Below, one piece after another: positions 20,346 through 29,822 of a stretch of 64,000 nt of DNA. The notes below the pieces were generated by a model, which was not told the origin of the DNA, made no database searches, and saw only the letters and a program-made list of their open reading frames with translations. Position 1 is the stretch's first letter; every line of letters begins with the position of its first letter. The stretch is from an uncultured Pelagibacteraceae bacterium. Lineage in GTDB: Bacteria > Pseudomonadota > Alphaproteobacteria > Pelagibacterales > Pelagibacteraceae. A program made the position numbers and the translations under genes. Where the stretch lies: NCBI GenBank assembly GCA_902571015.1, contig CACGAC010000002.1, positions 1 to 64,000 on the forward strand. Reading direction: 5' to 3'.

Positions 20346-21643
20346 AACTTTGTATGATAGGAACAGGTTACGTAGGTTTAGTCAGTGGTGCGTGCTTTGC
20401 TGATTTAGGCAATTACGTAATTTGTGTTGATAAAGATTTAAAAAAAATAGATCTACTTTCTAAAGGAAAAATTCCTATTTATGAACCTGGACTCACGGAA
20501 TTAGTGAATAAAAATTATAAAAACAAAAGATTAAAATTTTCATCAGATTTAAAAAATTCAATAAAAGAATCTGATATAATTTTTATTTGTGTTGGAACAC
20601 CAACTAAAAAGGGAGGTAGCAGTGCAGATCTAAGCCAAATTTTTCAAGTGGCAAAAGAGATAAGTTTATCAATTAATAAGTTTAAGATAATAGTCACTAA
20701 GTCAACAGTGCCTGTGACAACCGGTGATGAAATTGAAAAAATTTTACTAAAAAAAAAGAGTAATAAGAATAAATTTTCTGTTGTATCAAATCCAGAATTT
20801 TTAAGAGAAGGTGAAGCTATCCGAGATTTTATTTTTCCTGATAGAATAGTTGTTGGATCTAATGATAAAAAGTCTAACCGTTTACTTAATAATCTATATG
20901 CACCTCTAATTTCTAAAGGAGCTCAATATATTCATACATCTAGAAGAGCTGCAGAATTAATCAAATATGCATCCAATGCTTTTTTGGCTACGAAAATTAC
21001 ATTCATAAATGAAATCGCAAATTTGTGTGAAAAAACAGGAATAAATGTAGAAGATATTTCAATTGGGATGGGTTTAGATAAAAGGATAGGGAGTCGTTTT
21101 TTAAGGGCAGGTCCTGGTTATGGTGGATCATGTTTTCCAAAAGATACTAAAGCTATAATTTCTACTGCTGATAAGTTTAAAATAAATCTTTCTGTAATAA
21201 AATCAGTCATTAAATCTAACGAAAATAGATCTAATTTTTTACTTAATAAAGTCTATAAAATTTTGAATAACAAAATTAAGAATAAAAAAATAACTTTCTT
21301 AGGTGTCACATTTAAAGCTAATACAGACGACATGAGAGACTCTTCTAGTTTAAAAATGATACCTGCACTCTTAAAAAAAGGTGCTAGAGTAAATTATTTC
21401 GATCCGACAGGTCTTAAAAAAGAGTTCTCAAACTTAAAAAATGTTTTTTATATTGATAATATTAAAGAATCTGTACAGGGCTCAGATCTTGTAATTATTC
21501 ATACAGAATGGAATGATTTTAAATCGATCAATTTTAAGAATTTAGTAAGAGGTAAAAAATTTATTATTTATGATATGAGAAATATATATTCTCCAATAAA
21601 AATTAAAAATCAAGGTTTCAAGTATTATAGTATTGGGAGATAA
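20342..21643 (+). CDS. ugd: UDP-glucose 6-dehydrogenase
   Basis: Ugd oxidises UDP-glucose twice with NAD+ to UDP-glucuronate. The N-terminal Rossmann motif MIGTGYVGLVSGACFADLG (about residues 5-23), the substrate-binding VSNPEFLREGEAIRDF and the catalytic Cys in GPGYGGSCFPKDTKA are present; 433 residues is standard. It is translationally coupled to galU. The product could feed acidic glycans or glucuronosyl lipids, the latter being known in SAR11 under phosphate limitation; that link is inference. Confidence 0.95.
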   Translation: MKLCMIGTGYVGLVSGACFADLGNYVICVDKDLKKIDLLSKGKIPIYEPGLTELVNKNYKNKRLKFSSDLKNSIKESDIIFICVGTPTKKGGSSADLSQIFQVAKEISLSINKFKIIVTKSTVPVTTGDEIEKILLKKKSNKNKFSVVSNPEFLREGEAIRDFIFPDRIVVGSNDKKSNRLLNNLYAPLISKGAQYIHTSRRAAELIKYASNAFLATKITFINEIANLCEKTGINVEDISIGMGLDKRIGSRFLRAGPGYGGSCFPKDTKAIISTADKFKINLSVIKSVIKSNENRSNFLLNKVYKILNNKIKNKKITFLGVTFKANTDDMRDSSSLKMIPALLKKGARVNYFDPTGLKKEFSNLKNVFYIDNIKESVQGSDLVIIHTEWNDFKSINFKNLVRGKKFIIYDMRNIYSPIKIKNQGFKYYSIGR

Positions 21644-21647
21644 ATTT

Positions 21648-22109
21648 TTAATTTAGCTCAAATATAGCATCCACTTCAACAGCAACACCCAAGGGAAGAC
21701 TATTAACACTTACAGCTGCTCTTGTGTGCATTCCTGCATCTCCAAAAACGGATGCGATTAAATCAGATGCACCATTTATTACTTTAGGTTGATCCTGAAA
21801 ATTATCAGTAGAATTAACAAAACCTGTTAGTTTAATACAAGATTTGATCTTTGTTAGATCATTATCAGATGCCTTCATTATTTGAGAAATAATACTTAAA
21901 GCACATCTTTTCGCTGCATTATATCCAGAGTCAACATCTAAATCTTTTCCAACTTTTCCTTTTATTAGTTCACCTTTTTCATCAATTGAAATTTGTCCTG
22001 ACACGAATAACAGCTTTCCTATTATTTTAGTGGCAACATAATTTCCTACAGGTGCTTTAGCATCAGGAAGTTTTAAACCAAGTTTTTCTAAATTTTTTTG
22101 ATAATTCAT
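21648..22109 (-). CDS. RidA/YjgF/YER057c family protein
   Basis: A 153-residue member of the RidA superfamily, in its longer YjgH/UK114-like subgroup. Archetypal RidA hydrolyses reactive enamine/imine intermediates from PLP enzymes. GNYVATKIIGKLLFVSGQI, the GDAGMHTRAAVSVNSLPLGVAVEVDAIFE C-terminal block and the conserved Arg in HTRAAV support the family. Its start overlaps the topA stop by 4 bases, so it is cotranscribed with topA. The substrate is unknown. Confidence 0.85.
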   Translation of the reverse strand: MNYQKNLEKLGLKLPDAKAPVGNYVATKIIGKLLFVSGQISIDEKGELIKGKVGKDLDVDSGYNAAKRCALSIISQIMKASDNDLTKIKSCIKLTGFVNSTDNFQDQPKVINGASDLIASVFGDAGMHTRAAVSVNSLPLGVAVEVDAIFELN

Positions 22110-24685
22110 TTTTTCTTTTTTTTCTTTTTTGTTTTATCGTATTCTTTTCTTTTCTCAATCAATATTAATGCTTCTTCCATTGTAAGTTCTGTTGGATCCT
22201 TTTCCTCCGGTATTGTCGCATTTAGAGATTTATACTTTATATAAGGTCCGTATTGTCCCTTCATAATTCTAACTGGTTTTTTATCCTCAGGGTGTTCACC
22301 TAAATCTTTTATCATCGAAGAAGACATTCTTCCTGGTTTAGCCTCAGCAATTAAAGTTATGGCTCTATTTAAACCAATAGAGAAAATTTCTTCAATATTT
22401 TCTATTCGAGCTGATTTATTTTCACATTTTAGGTAAGGCCCAAATCTTCCAGTATTTAAAGTAATTTCTTTTTGATTATCAGGATTTATTCCTAGAGATT
22501 TTGGTAGTGAGCATAAAAATTGTGCTTTTTCTAGATCAATACTTTCTAAAGCCAAACCTTTTGGGATAGAAACATTTTTTAAAAGTTCATTTACATCTGA
22601 TTTAAGTTTTTTTATTTTCCTTTTTTTCTTTGGTGTTTTTTCAATTTCTATATTCTCAGGAATTTTTTCATATTGAAGATAAGGACCGAATCTTCCGTTT
22701 TTAAGATAAATATCATTGCCGTTTTCGTGTTTTCCAATAAATTTTGGTTCAGCTAACTGAGCTTGGGCTGCTGCTTTAGCTTTAGATAAAGGTCTTGTAA
22801 ATTTACATTCAGGGTAATTAGAACAACCAATAAATGCACCGCCTCTAAAGCTATTTTTTAAGCTAAGTGTCCCTGAATTACATAATTGACACTTTCTTAC
22901 AATATTTCCTTTATCATCTTTATCGAAAACCAAATCTCCTAAACTATCATTTAAAAGATCTAAGACCTCTCTTGTTCTTTTTTCCTTTACTTCAGCCACA
23001 TTGTTATTGAAGTCTTTCCAGAACAATTCCAAAACTTTTATCCAGCTTTCTTTACCAGTTGTAATCTCGTCTAATTGATCCTCTAAACCAGCAGTAAAGT
23101 TATAATCCACATATTTTGAAAACAGTTTTTCCAGAAAAGCTGAAATAAGTTTTCCTCTATCTGTAGGAAAAAATCTTTTATTCAATATCTCTGCGTAACC
23201 TCTATTTGCTATTGTAGAAATTATACTTGCGTAAGTAGAGGGCCTTCCTATTCCTAATTCCTCTAGTTTTTTTACTAAGCTAGCCTCAGAATATCTTGGA
23301 GGGGGTTGTGTAAAATGCTGTTCATCTATTAAGGACTCAATATTTACAAGTCCTTTAGACACAGATGGTAGAATGTTTTCATCATCGTCTTTACCTTGAT
23401 TATTATATATCTTTAAAAATCCATCAAATTTAAGAACTGATCCACTTGCTTTGCATATTGTGTCATTATTATTTGATGTAATCGTTATAGTATTTCTATC
23501 AAATTTAGCAGATTGCATTTGAGAAGATAAAGCTCTACTCCATATTAAATCATAAAGTTTATTTTGATCTGTGCTTAGATACTTTTTTACACTTTGTGGA
23601 GTTCTGATAACATCTGTGGGTCTTATTGCTTCATGTGCCTCTTGTGCATTTTTTGCCTTTTTACCAGAATAATTTAAGGCACTTTCAGGTAAATATTCAT
23701 TACCGATTTCTTTTTTGATATAGTCTCTAAAATCCGCAACAGCATCTTTTGACAAATTAGTGCCATCTGTTCTCATATATGTTATCAAACCTATTGTTTC
23801 TCCTTCAATTTCGACTCCTTGGTAAAGCTTTTGGGCAATTTGCATAGTTCTTGATGCACCAAACCCTAATCGACTTGAAGCTGTTTGTTGAAGAGTTGAT
23901 GTAGTAAATGGTCCTGATGGATTACGATTTACCACTTTACTTGATATATCAGTAATACTAAATTTTTTTTGATTGATACTTGATATAGCTTTATTTATCT
24001 CATCTTTATTTCTAAAAGAGAATTTTTCAATTTTGTTATTCTCTAGTTGAGTAATACTTGCAAGGATATTTTGATCTTTTTCATCTTTAAATTTGACACT
24101 TAAAGTCCAAAATTCTTCTGGTTTAAAGGATTCAATTTCATGTTCTCTTTCAGTTATCAATTTTAAAGCTACTGATTGAACTCTTCCTGCCGATTTCGAG
24201 CCTGGAAGTTTTGTCCATAATATTGGTGAAATATTAAAACCAACCAAGTAATCTAAGGCTCTTCGAGCCATGTAAGCATCAACTAAAAGCGGTTCAATTT
24301 GTCTTGGATTTTCAATTCCATGAATTACTGCTTTTTTTGTAATTTCGTTAAAAACAACTCTTTCTATTTCTTTATCTTTAAGAAGTTTTTTTTCATTTAG
24401 ATACTCTTTTACATGCCAAGCTATTGCTTCTCCTTCACGATCAGGATCGGTAGCTAATATAATTTTTGAGGAGTCTTTGGCTGCGTCAGTAATTTCTTTA
24501 AGATATTTTTTTGAAAAGCTATCGATCTCCCATTCCATCTTAAAATCTTGATCTGGATCAACAGAACCATTCTTAGAAGGTAAATCTCTAATATGCCCAT
24601 AACTAGCTAATACTTTATAATTATCACCTAAATATTTATTGATAGTTTTGGCTTTAGCTGGACTTTCTACAATGACCAAGTTCAT
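22106..24685 (-). CDS. topA: DNA topoisomerase I
   Basis: TopA relaxes negative supercoils as a type IA enzyme. The TOPRIM start is MNLVIVESPAKAKTINKYLG, which is why I take the ATG at 24685 rather than the TTG at 24694. The active-site Tyr is in GLITYMRTDGTNLSKDA. One four-Cys zinc ribbon follows (CQLCNSG...CSNYPEC), then three Cys-poor C-terminal repeats marked by GRFGPYLQYE, GRFGPYLKCE and GQYGPYIKYK. The protein has 859 residues. dprA, often its neighbour in alphaproteobacteria, is absent from the 36-base gap to plsY. Confidence 0.96.
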   Translation of the reverse strand: MNLVIVESPAKAKTINKYLGDNYKVLASYGHIRDLPSKNGSVDPDQDFKMEWEIDSFSKKYLKEITDAAKDSSKIILATDPDREGEAIAWHVKEYLNEKKLLKDKEIERVVFNEITKKAVIHGIENPRQIEPLLVDAYMARRALDYLVGFNISPILWTKLPGSKSAGRVQSVALKLITEREHEIESFKPEEFWTLSVKFKDEKDQNILASITQLENNKIEKFSFRNKDEINKAISSINQKKFSITDISSKVVNRNPSGPFTTSTLQQTASSRLGFGASRTMQIAQKLYQGVEIEGETIGLITYMRTDGTNLSKDAVADFRDYIKKEIGNEYLPESALNYSGKKAKNAQEAHEAIRPTDVIRTPQSVKKYLSTDQNKLYDLIWSRALSSQMQSAKFDRNTITITSNNNDTICKASGSVLKFDGFLKIYNNQGKDDDENILPSVSKGLVNIESLIDEQHFTQPPPRYSEASLVKKLEELGIGRPSTYASIISTIANRGYAEILNKRFFPTDRGKLISAFLEKLFSKYVDYNFTAGLEDQLDEITTGKESWIKVLELFWKDFNNNVAEVKEKRTREVLDLLNDSLGDLVFDKDDKGNIVRKCQLCNSGTLSLKNSFRGGAFIGCSNYPECKFTRPLSKAKAAAQAQLAEPKFIGKHENGNDIYLKNGRFGPYLQYEKIPENIEIEKTPKKKRKIKKLKSDVNELLKNVSIPKGLALESIDLEKAQFLCSLPKSLGINPDNQKEITLNTGRFGPYLKCENKSARIENIEEIFSIGLNRAITLIAEAKPGRMSSSMIKDLGEHPEDKKPVRIMKGQYGPYIKYKSLNATIPEEKDPTELTMEEALILIEKRKEYDKTKKKKKKK

Positions 24686-24721
24686 AAATGACAAACTACC
24701 TAAAAGAGTTAGATAGTCAAA

Positions 24722-25300
24722 TTAATAAATTTTTGTCTTAGTTTCTTCTTTATTTTTCAATCTTTTAATATTTTCTCGATGGGTAAAAAATATTAACACA
24801 AACATGATTATAAAAAAAAATATATCTTTAAATTGACCCGTGACCAGTAAATAAACAGGAATTGATACAGAAGCAATTAATGAAGATAAAGATGAAAATT
24901 TTGATATAGCAAAAATTACAAACCAAGATAAAGCAAAAATAATTCCGAAATAAATATTTATAGCAAATAGAATACCAACATATGTTGCAACACCTTTCCC
25001 TCCTTTAAATTTGAGCCATACAGGAAATACATGACCTATAAATGCACATAATGATGCTAAATATAAGTAATCTGTGTAATAAATTTTAACAAATATTACA
25101 GGGACTATAGATTTTAATATATCAAGAGATAATGTGATGTAACCAACTGTTTTGTTACCAGCTCTTAGCACATTTGTAGCTCCGATATTTCCAGATCCAA
25201 TATCTCTTATATCTTTTTTCAAAAAAATTTTTGTTAGTAACAATCCAAATGGAATTGAACCCATCAAATATGAAATTATACCTATGATTAAAATATCCAT
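24722..25300 (-). CDS. plsY: Acyl-phosphate:glycerol-3-phosphate acyltransferase
   Basis: PlsY acylates glycerol-3-phosphate at sn-1 using acyl-phosphate, the first step of phospholipid synthesis, in the inner membrane. The three family motifs are visible: SIPFGLLL, GSGNIGATNVLRAG and the FKGGKGVATYVG phosphate-binding loop. The 192 residues have about five membrane segments. It lies 1 base downstream of pyrC' on the minus strand, the plsY-pyrC-pyrB order known in alphaproteobacteria. Confidence 0.95.
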   Translation of the reverse strand: MDILIIGIISYLMGSIPFGLLLTKIFLKKDIRDIGSGNIGATNVLRAGNKTVGYITLSLDILKSIVPVIFVKIYYTDYLYLASLCAFIGHVFPVWLKFKGGKGVATYVGILFAINIYFGIIFALSWFVIFAISKFSSLSSLIASVSIPVYLLVTGQFKDIFFFIIMFVLIFFTHRENIKRLKNKEETKTKIY

Positions 25301-25301
25301 G

Positions 25302-26588
25302 CTATAGCTTAAATAATTCTTTACCGTTTACAAATGTATTTGTAACTTTGCCTTGAAGTTTTTTATCCTCGATAGATGTATTTTTTGATTTTGAGATAAG
25401 CTTATCTTTTTTTACAATCCATGGTTTATCTATATCTACTATGCAAAGATCTGCATCATTACCAATAGAAAGATTCCCTTTATTTATTTTTAGTATTTTA
25501 GCAGGGTTTGATGTTAATGCTTTTATTATTGTCTCTAATTTGAGTGATCCGTTATGATATAATTCTAAACTTAGAGACAGCAAGGTTTCTATCCCTGACG
25601 CACCAGTTGCTGCTTGAGCAAAGGTTAATCTTTTTGACTCTTCATCTTCAGGTTTATGATCTGAAACTATTACATCAATTAAATCGTTCTTTAAACCTTG
25701 TACTAAAGCCAGTCTATCTTCTTCTCTTCTTAATGGTGGGGATAATTTTAAAAATGTTTTGAAATCTCCTATGTCGTTTTCATTTAAAGATAAGTTATTT
25801 ACTGAAACACCACATGTGAATTTTACTATTTCCTTTCTTAATTTAATTACTTCGACAGACTTTTGTGATGATAATTGAGAGATATGATATCTGCATTTAA
25901 CTTTTTCGAGTAATGTTAAATCTCTTTCGATCAGAATACGCTCAGCGATTTCAGGTATACCAGATAAACCTAATTTTGAAGCAATTATTCCAGAGCTAAT
26001 CATACCATTTTTTGCTAGCTCATAATCTTCAGCGTGTTGCATTATTAAACTACCCAAATCTTTAGCAGAGTTCATTATTCTAGACATCAATCTTGGGTTT
26101 TGAATTGTTTTAACGCCATCTGTGAATGCAATTATTCCTTTATTTTGTAACAAACCAAATTCAGTCATATTTGTACCCTCAGTATTTTTTGTTAAGGAGG
26201 CACATGGAAAAATATTTATCTTTGATTTATCTCTTCCTCTTCTTTTTAGAAAATCAACTATGGACACGTTATCAATGACAGGATCTGTATTAGGCATTGT
26301 TACGACGGAAGTGACGCCACCTGAAAGTGCCGCGTTACTCAGAGTCCTAAAATTTTCTTTATACTCATAGCCCGGTTCACCAACAAAAACTCGCATATCA
26401 ACTAATCCAGGGAAAATATACTTACCTTTTAGATCAATTGGTTTCTCTCTACTCGGTAAATTATTAATATTTACTTTTTTTCCTATAGCTTCAATTTTTC
26501 CATCTTCACTTATAATCAGACCCCCATTCTCATTTATGGAGTTATAAGGATCAATTATATTTGCGTTTATAAAATATTGTTTTTTCAT
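25302..26588 (-). CDS. pyrC': Dihydroorotase-like protein lacking the zinc HxH motif (PyrC'/PyrX type)
   Basis: The 428-residue protein has the class I dihydroorotase amidohydrolase fold, but the metal-binding DxHxHxR motif reads DMRVFVG (about residues 64-70), replacing both His and the substrate Arg. Other positions remain (IMQHAED, YHISQLSS, VSDHKPE). Equivalent inactive homologues paired with PyrB in Pseudomonas are structural subunits of the aspartate transcarbamoylase complex. The ATG at 26588 overlaps the pyrB stop by one base, supporting that partnership; the track's TTG at 26597 is unlikely. An active dihydroorotase should be encoded elsewhere. Confidence 0.88.
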   Translation of the reverse strand: MKKQYFINANIIDPYNSINENGGLIISEDGKIEAIGKKVNINNLPSREKPIDLKGKYIFPGLVDMRVFVGEPGYEYKENFRTLSNAALSGGVTSVVTMPNTDPVIDNVSIVDFLKRRGRDKSKINIFPCASLTKNTEGTNMTEFGLLQNKGIIAFTDGVKTIQNPRLMSRIMNSAKDLGSLIMQHAEDYELAKNGMISSGIIASKLGLSGIPEIAERILIERDLTLLEKVKCRYHISQLSSQKSVEVIKLRKEIVKFTCGVSVNNLSLNENDIGDFKTFLKLSPPLRREEDRLALVQGLKNDLIDVIVSDHKPEDEESKRLTFAQAATGASGIETLLSLSLELYHNGSLKLETIIKALTSNPAKILKINKGNLSIGNDADLCIVDIDKPWIVKKDKLISKSKNTSIEDKKLQGKVTNTFVNGKELFKL

Positions 26589-27529
26589 TATGTACAAAAT
26601 ATTTTAAGACAAGCCATCCTTACTGCGACACCTAATTCAACTTGCTCTTTAATTACGCTTTTATTGATATCATCCGCTAACATTGTATCTATTTCTATAC
26701 CTCTGTTCATTGGACCAGGATGCATAATTAAAGCATCAGATTTGGCATGTTCTAATTTATCAGGAGTCAATCCATAATATTCGTAATATTCTCTGTTAGA
26801 TGAAAGATATGAACTCGTCATTCGTTCATTTTGTAATCTCAACATCATTACAATATCACAATCTTTCAATCCTTTTTTCATATCTGTAAAAGTATTGACA
26901 CCAAATTTTTCAATTTCTTTTGGCATAAGATTTGTGGGAGCAATTATGTTTACTTCTGCTCCTAACATACTTAGTAAATAAATATTTGATCTAGCAACTC
27001 TAGAATGAAGTATATCTCCACAGATTGCGATTTTTAATCCTTGAATTTTTTTTTTACGAGTAATAATTGTTAATGCGTCTAATAAAGCTTGAGTAGGGTG
27101 TTCTCTTCTTCCATCACCAGCATTAAGAACTGCACAATTTACTTTTTGCGAAAGTAGATTACATGCTCCAGAGTCTTGATGTCTAATTACAATAATATCA
27201 GGATGCATCGCATTAAGTGTCATTGCTGTATCTATTAATGTTTCACCTTTTTTAATTGCTGAATTGCTAATATTCATTGACATAACATCAGCCCCAAGTC
27301 TTTTACCAGCTAATTCAAAAGAGCTTTGAGTTCTTGTGGAAGGTTCAAAAAATAAATTAATTTGAGTTTTACCTCTTAAAACATCAACTTTCTTATTTTT
27401 ACTTTGATTTACTTTAATAAATGAATTTGCTTCATCAAGTATTAAGTTAACATCATTAATTGATAAATCTTGAATTCCTAACAGGTGTTTTTGAGAAATT
27501 TTAATAGCCTGATTTGATTTAATTGCCAT
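26588..27529 (-). CDS. pyrB: Aspartate carbamoyltransferase catalytic subunit
   Basis: PyrB makes carbamoyl-aspartate, the committed pyrimidine step. Carbamoyl-phosphate motif [19 protein letters not shown] (about residues 64-82), [20 protein letters not shown] and MLRLQNERM are all intact. The start is set at ATG 27529 (MAIKSNQ), giving 313 residues; the upstream start in the track is TTG at 27538. No pyrI is nearby, and the dead dihydroorotase follows with a one-base overlap. Confidence 0.95.
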   Translation of the reverse strand: MAIKSNQAIKISQKHLLGIQDLSINDVNLILDEANSFIKVNQSKNKKVDVLRGKTQINLFFEPSTRTQSSFELAGKRLGADVMSMNISNSAIKKGETLIDTAMTLNAMHPDIIVIRHQDSGACNLLSQKVNCAVLNAGDGRREHPTQALLDALTIITRKKKIQGLKIAICGDILHSRVARSNIYLLSMLGAEVNIIAPTNLMPKEIEKFGVNTFTDMKKGLKDCDIVMMLRLQNERMTSSYLSSNREYYEYYGLTPDKLEHAKSDALIMHPGPMNRGIEIDTMLADDINKSVIKEQVELGVAVRMACLKIFCT

Positions 27530-27571
27530 TAAAACCAACTCTATAACTATAAACCTCTATAATAGCAAGTA

Positions 27572-28027
27572 TTAATTATTCAAAAAATCTAAAGCTCCTT
27601 GTAATATAAAAGCAGCAGCGTTTTCGTCGATCTTTTTTTCTCTTTTACTCACATTAATATCTAATTGGCTAGACAGATTAAAAGCACCAACAGTTGATAG
27701 TCTCTCATCCCAGAGACAAATTGGAATATTCAAGTTTTTTTCAATATTTTCAGTTGTATCTTTTACAGATTGAGCTGACCTACCTGAGGATCCATCCATA
27801 TTTAAAGGATTTCCAACAATGACTCCTTTTATATCATTTTCATTAATTATTAATCTGAGCTCATCAACAAGATCTTTAAGTGAATTCCTATTTATTGTTT
27901 TTAACGGGGTGGCTATTAATTGTTTGTCATCACAGATTGACACACCAATTCTTTTAGATCCAAGGTCTAAACCTATCAATCTACACTTATCTGAGTGTTT
28001 TTTTTTAAATTCCTCTAAAGTGATCAT
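27572..28027 (-). CDS. ruvX: Holliday junction resolvase-like RuvX / pre-16S rRNA nuclease YqgF
   Basis: The 151-residue RNase H-like protein belongs to the YqgF family, which processes the 16S rRNA 5' end in E. coli. Visible signatures are LIGLDLGSKRIGVSICDD (catalytic Asp in DLG), VGNPLNMDGSSG and CLWDERLSTVGA. It lies upstream of pyrB by 42 bases on the same strand and diverges from gatC with a 50-base gap. Confidence 0.92.
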   Translation of the reverse strand: MITLEEFKKKHSDKCRLIGLDLGSKRIGVSICDDKQLIATPLKTINRNSLKDLVDELRLIINENDIKGVIVGNPLNMDGSSGRSAQSVKDTTENIEKNLNIPICLWDERLSTVGAFNLSSQLDINVSKREKKIDENAAAFILQGALDFLNN

Positions 28028-28077
28028 ATTGTATATTTTAAACTTAAGTGATACTTTGCCTCTTATTTAAATAGCAT

Positions 28078-28365
28078 ATGAGTATAGATCTTAAAACAAT
28101 AAAACATATATCCAAATTGGCAAGAATTTCAGTTGACGAGCAAAAAGCTGAAAAATTAGCTGGTGATTTAAATTCTATTTTTGATTTTATTGAAAAACTT
28201 AATGAATTAAAAACTGACAATATAGAACCATTAACTTCTATTGCAGAAACAACCTTAAAATTAAGATCTGATGAAGTAAAAAGTAAAAATATACGAGAAC
28301 AAATTATTAAAAATTCTCCTCAGGATAATGAGGACTATTTTGTAGTACCCAAGGTTATTGAATAA
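28078..28365 (+). CDS. gatC: Asp/Glu-tRNA amidotransferase subunit C
   Basis: GatC stabilises the GatA-GatB interface in the enzyme that amidates mischarged Glu-tRNA(Gln) and sometimes Asp-tRNA(Asn). The 95-residue protein has the GatC pattern ISKLARISVDEQKAEKLAGDLNSIFDFIEKL and the LRSDEV motif. Its TAA overlaps the gatA ATG (TAATG), so gatCAB is one operon. The presence of gatCAB suggests the indirect Gln-tRNA route. Confidence 0.95.
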   Translation: MSIDLKTIKHISKLARISVDEQKAEKLAGDLNSIFDFIEKLNELKTDNIEPLTSIAETTLKLRSDEVKSKNIREQIIKNSPQDNEDYFVVPKVIE

Positions 28366-29822
28366 TGTCAGATATTACAAAACAATCCCTTACAGAACTG
28401 GTTGAAAATATTGAAAATAAAAAACTTTCTTCAACAGATGTAACCAAAGCATTTATTGATAGATCTGAAAAATCTGAGAAATTGAATGCTTATATTACAA
28501 ATGACTTTACATCAGCCTTGGATAAAGCAAAAAAATTTGATCAAAAACCTAATTTTGATTTAAAACTGCCTGGTATTCCAATGGCAGTTAAAGATTTATT
28601 TTGCACGAAAAATATTAAAACAACTGCTGGTAGTAAGATTTTAAATAACTTTATACCAACTTATGAATCTACAGTAACTGAAAATATTTGGAACGAAGGC
28701 GCAATACTTCTAGGTAAGCTAAACTGTGATGAGTTTGCAATGGGCTCATCAAATGAAACAAGTTTTTTTGGTAATGTTCAAAGTCCTATTGATAAAAATT
28801 TAGTTCCCGGTGGATCATCAGGTGGCTCAGCTTCAGCGGTAGCCGGACAATTGACTCCTGTTACAATTGGCACTGATACTGGTGGATCAATTAGACAACC
28901 AGCTTCTTTCACTGGAATTGTTGGATTGAAACCTACATACGGAAGTTGTTCAAGATATGGAATAGTTGCTTTTGCTTCATCATTGGATCAAGCAGGACCA
29001 ATGGCACAAAATGTCAAGGATTGTGCTTTATTACATGAAGTGATTAGTTCTTATGATCCTAAAGACTCTACCTCAATAGATTTTAAAAGAAATCATTACA
29101 GTAAAGAACTTACAAATAACATAAAAGGAAAAAAAATTGGAATACCAAAAGAATATAGAGTCGACGGTATGCCAAAGGAAATTGAAGATCTTTGGCAAAA
29201 AGGTATTCAATATATTAAAGATTGTGGCGCTGAAACGATTGATATTTCTTTGCCAAATACAAGTTATGCCTTACCAACATATTATATAGTTGCTCCAGCA
29301 GAGGCATCATCAAACTTAGCAAGATACGATGGTGTTAAGTATGGATTTAGAGCTAAAGGTGAAAATTTAATTGATATGTACGAAAGAACTAGATCAGAAG
29401 GTTTTGGAGCTGAAGTTCAAAGAAGAATTATGATTGGAACTTATGTTTTATCTTCTGGGTACTACGATGCATATTATCTTAAAGCTCAAAAAGTAAGGAA
29501 ACTCATCAAAAATGATTTTGATGAGGCTTATAAAAAAGTCGATGCAATTTTAACCCCATCGACACCTAGCTCAGCATTTAAAATAGGCGAAAAAACAAAT
29601 GATCCAGTTTCAATGTATCTTAATGATATATTTACAGTTCCTGTTAACTTAGCTGGACTTCCTGGTATCTCAATACCTGCTGGACATGACTCAAAAGGTT
29701 ATCCTTTAGGCTTACAAATTATTGGCAAAGCTTTTGATGAACAAAATATATTAAATATAGCTTATGCTATGGAAGAAAAGATCAACTTTAAAAACAAAAT
29801 TACTGATTGGTGGATAAAATGA
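28365..29822 (+). CDS. gatA: Asp/Glu-tRNA amidotransferase subunit A
   Basis: GatA is the glutaminase of the GatCAB complex. The amidase signature contains the Ser-cisSer-Lys triad: MAVKDLF (Lys), [12 protein letters not shown] and [13 protein letters not shown]. The 485-residue length is standard. The TGA overlaps the gatB start (ATGA). Confidence 0.97.
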   Translation: MSDITKQSLTELVENIENKKLSSTDVTKAFIDRSEKSEKLNAYITNDFTSALDKAKKFDQKPNFDLKLPGIPMAVKDLFCTKNIKTTAGSKILNNFIPTYESTVTENIWNEGAILLGKLNCDEFAMGSSNETSFFGNVQSPIDKNLVPGGSSGGSASAVAGQLTPVTIGTDTGGSIRQPASFTGIVGLKPTYGSCSRYGIVAFASSLDQAGPMAQNVKDCALLHEVISSYDPKDSTSIDFKRNHYSKELTNNIKGKKIGIPKEYRVDGMPKEIEDLWQKGIQYIKDCGAETIDISLPNTSYALPTYYIVAPAEASSNLARYDGVKYGFRAKGENLIDMYERTRSEGFGAEVQRRIMIGTYVLSSGYYDAYYLKAQKVRKLIKNDFDEAYKKVDAILTPSTPSSAFKIGEKTNDPVSMYLNDIFTVPVNLAGLPGISIPAGHDSKGYPLGLQIIGKAFDEQNILNIAYAMEEKINFKNKITDWWIK

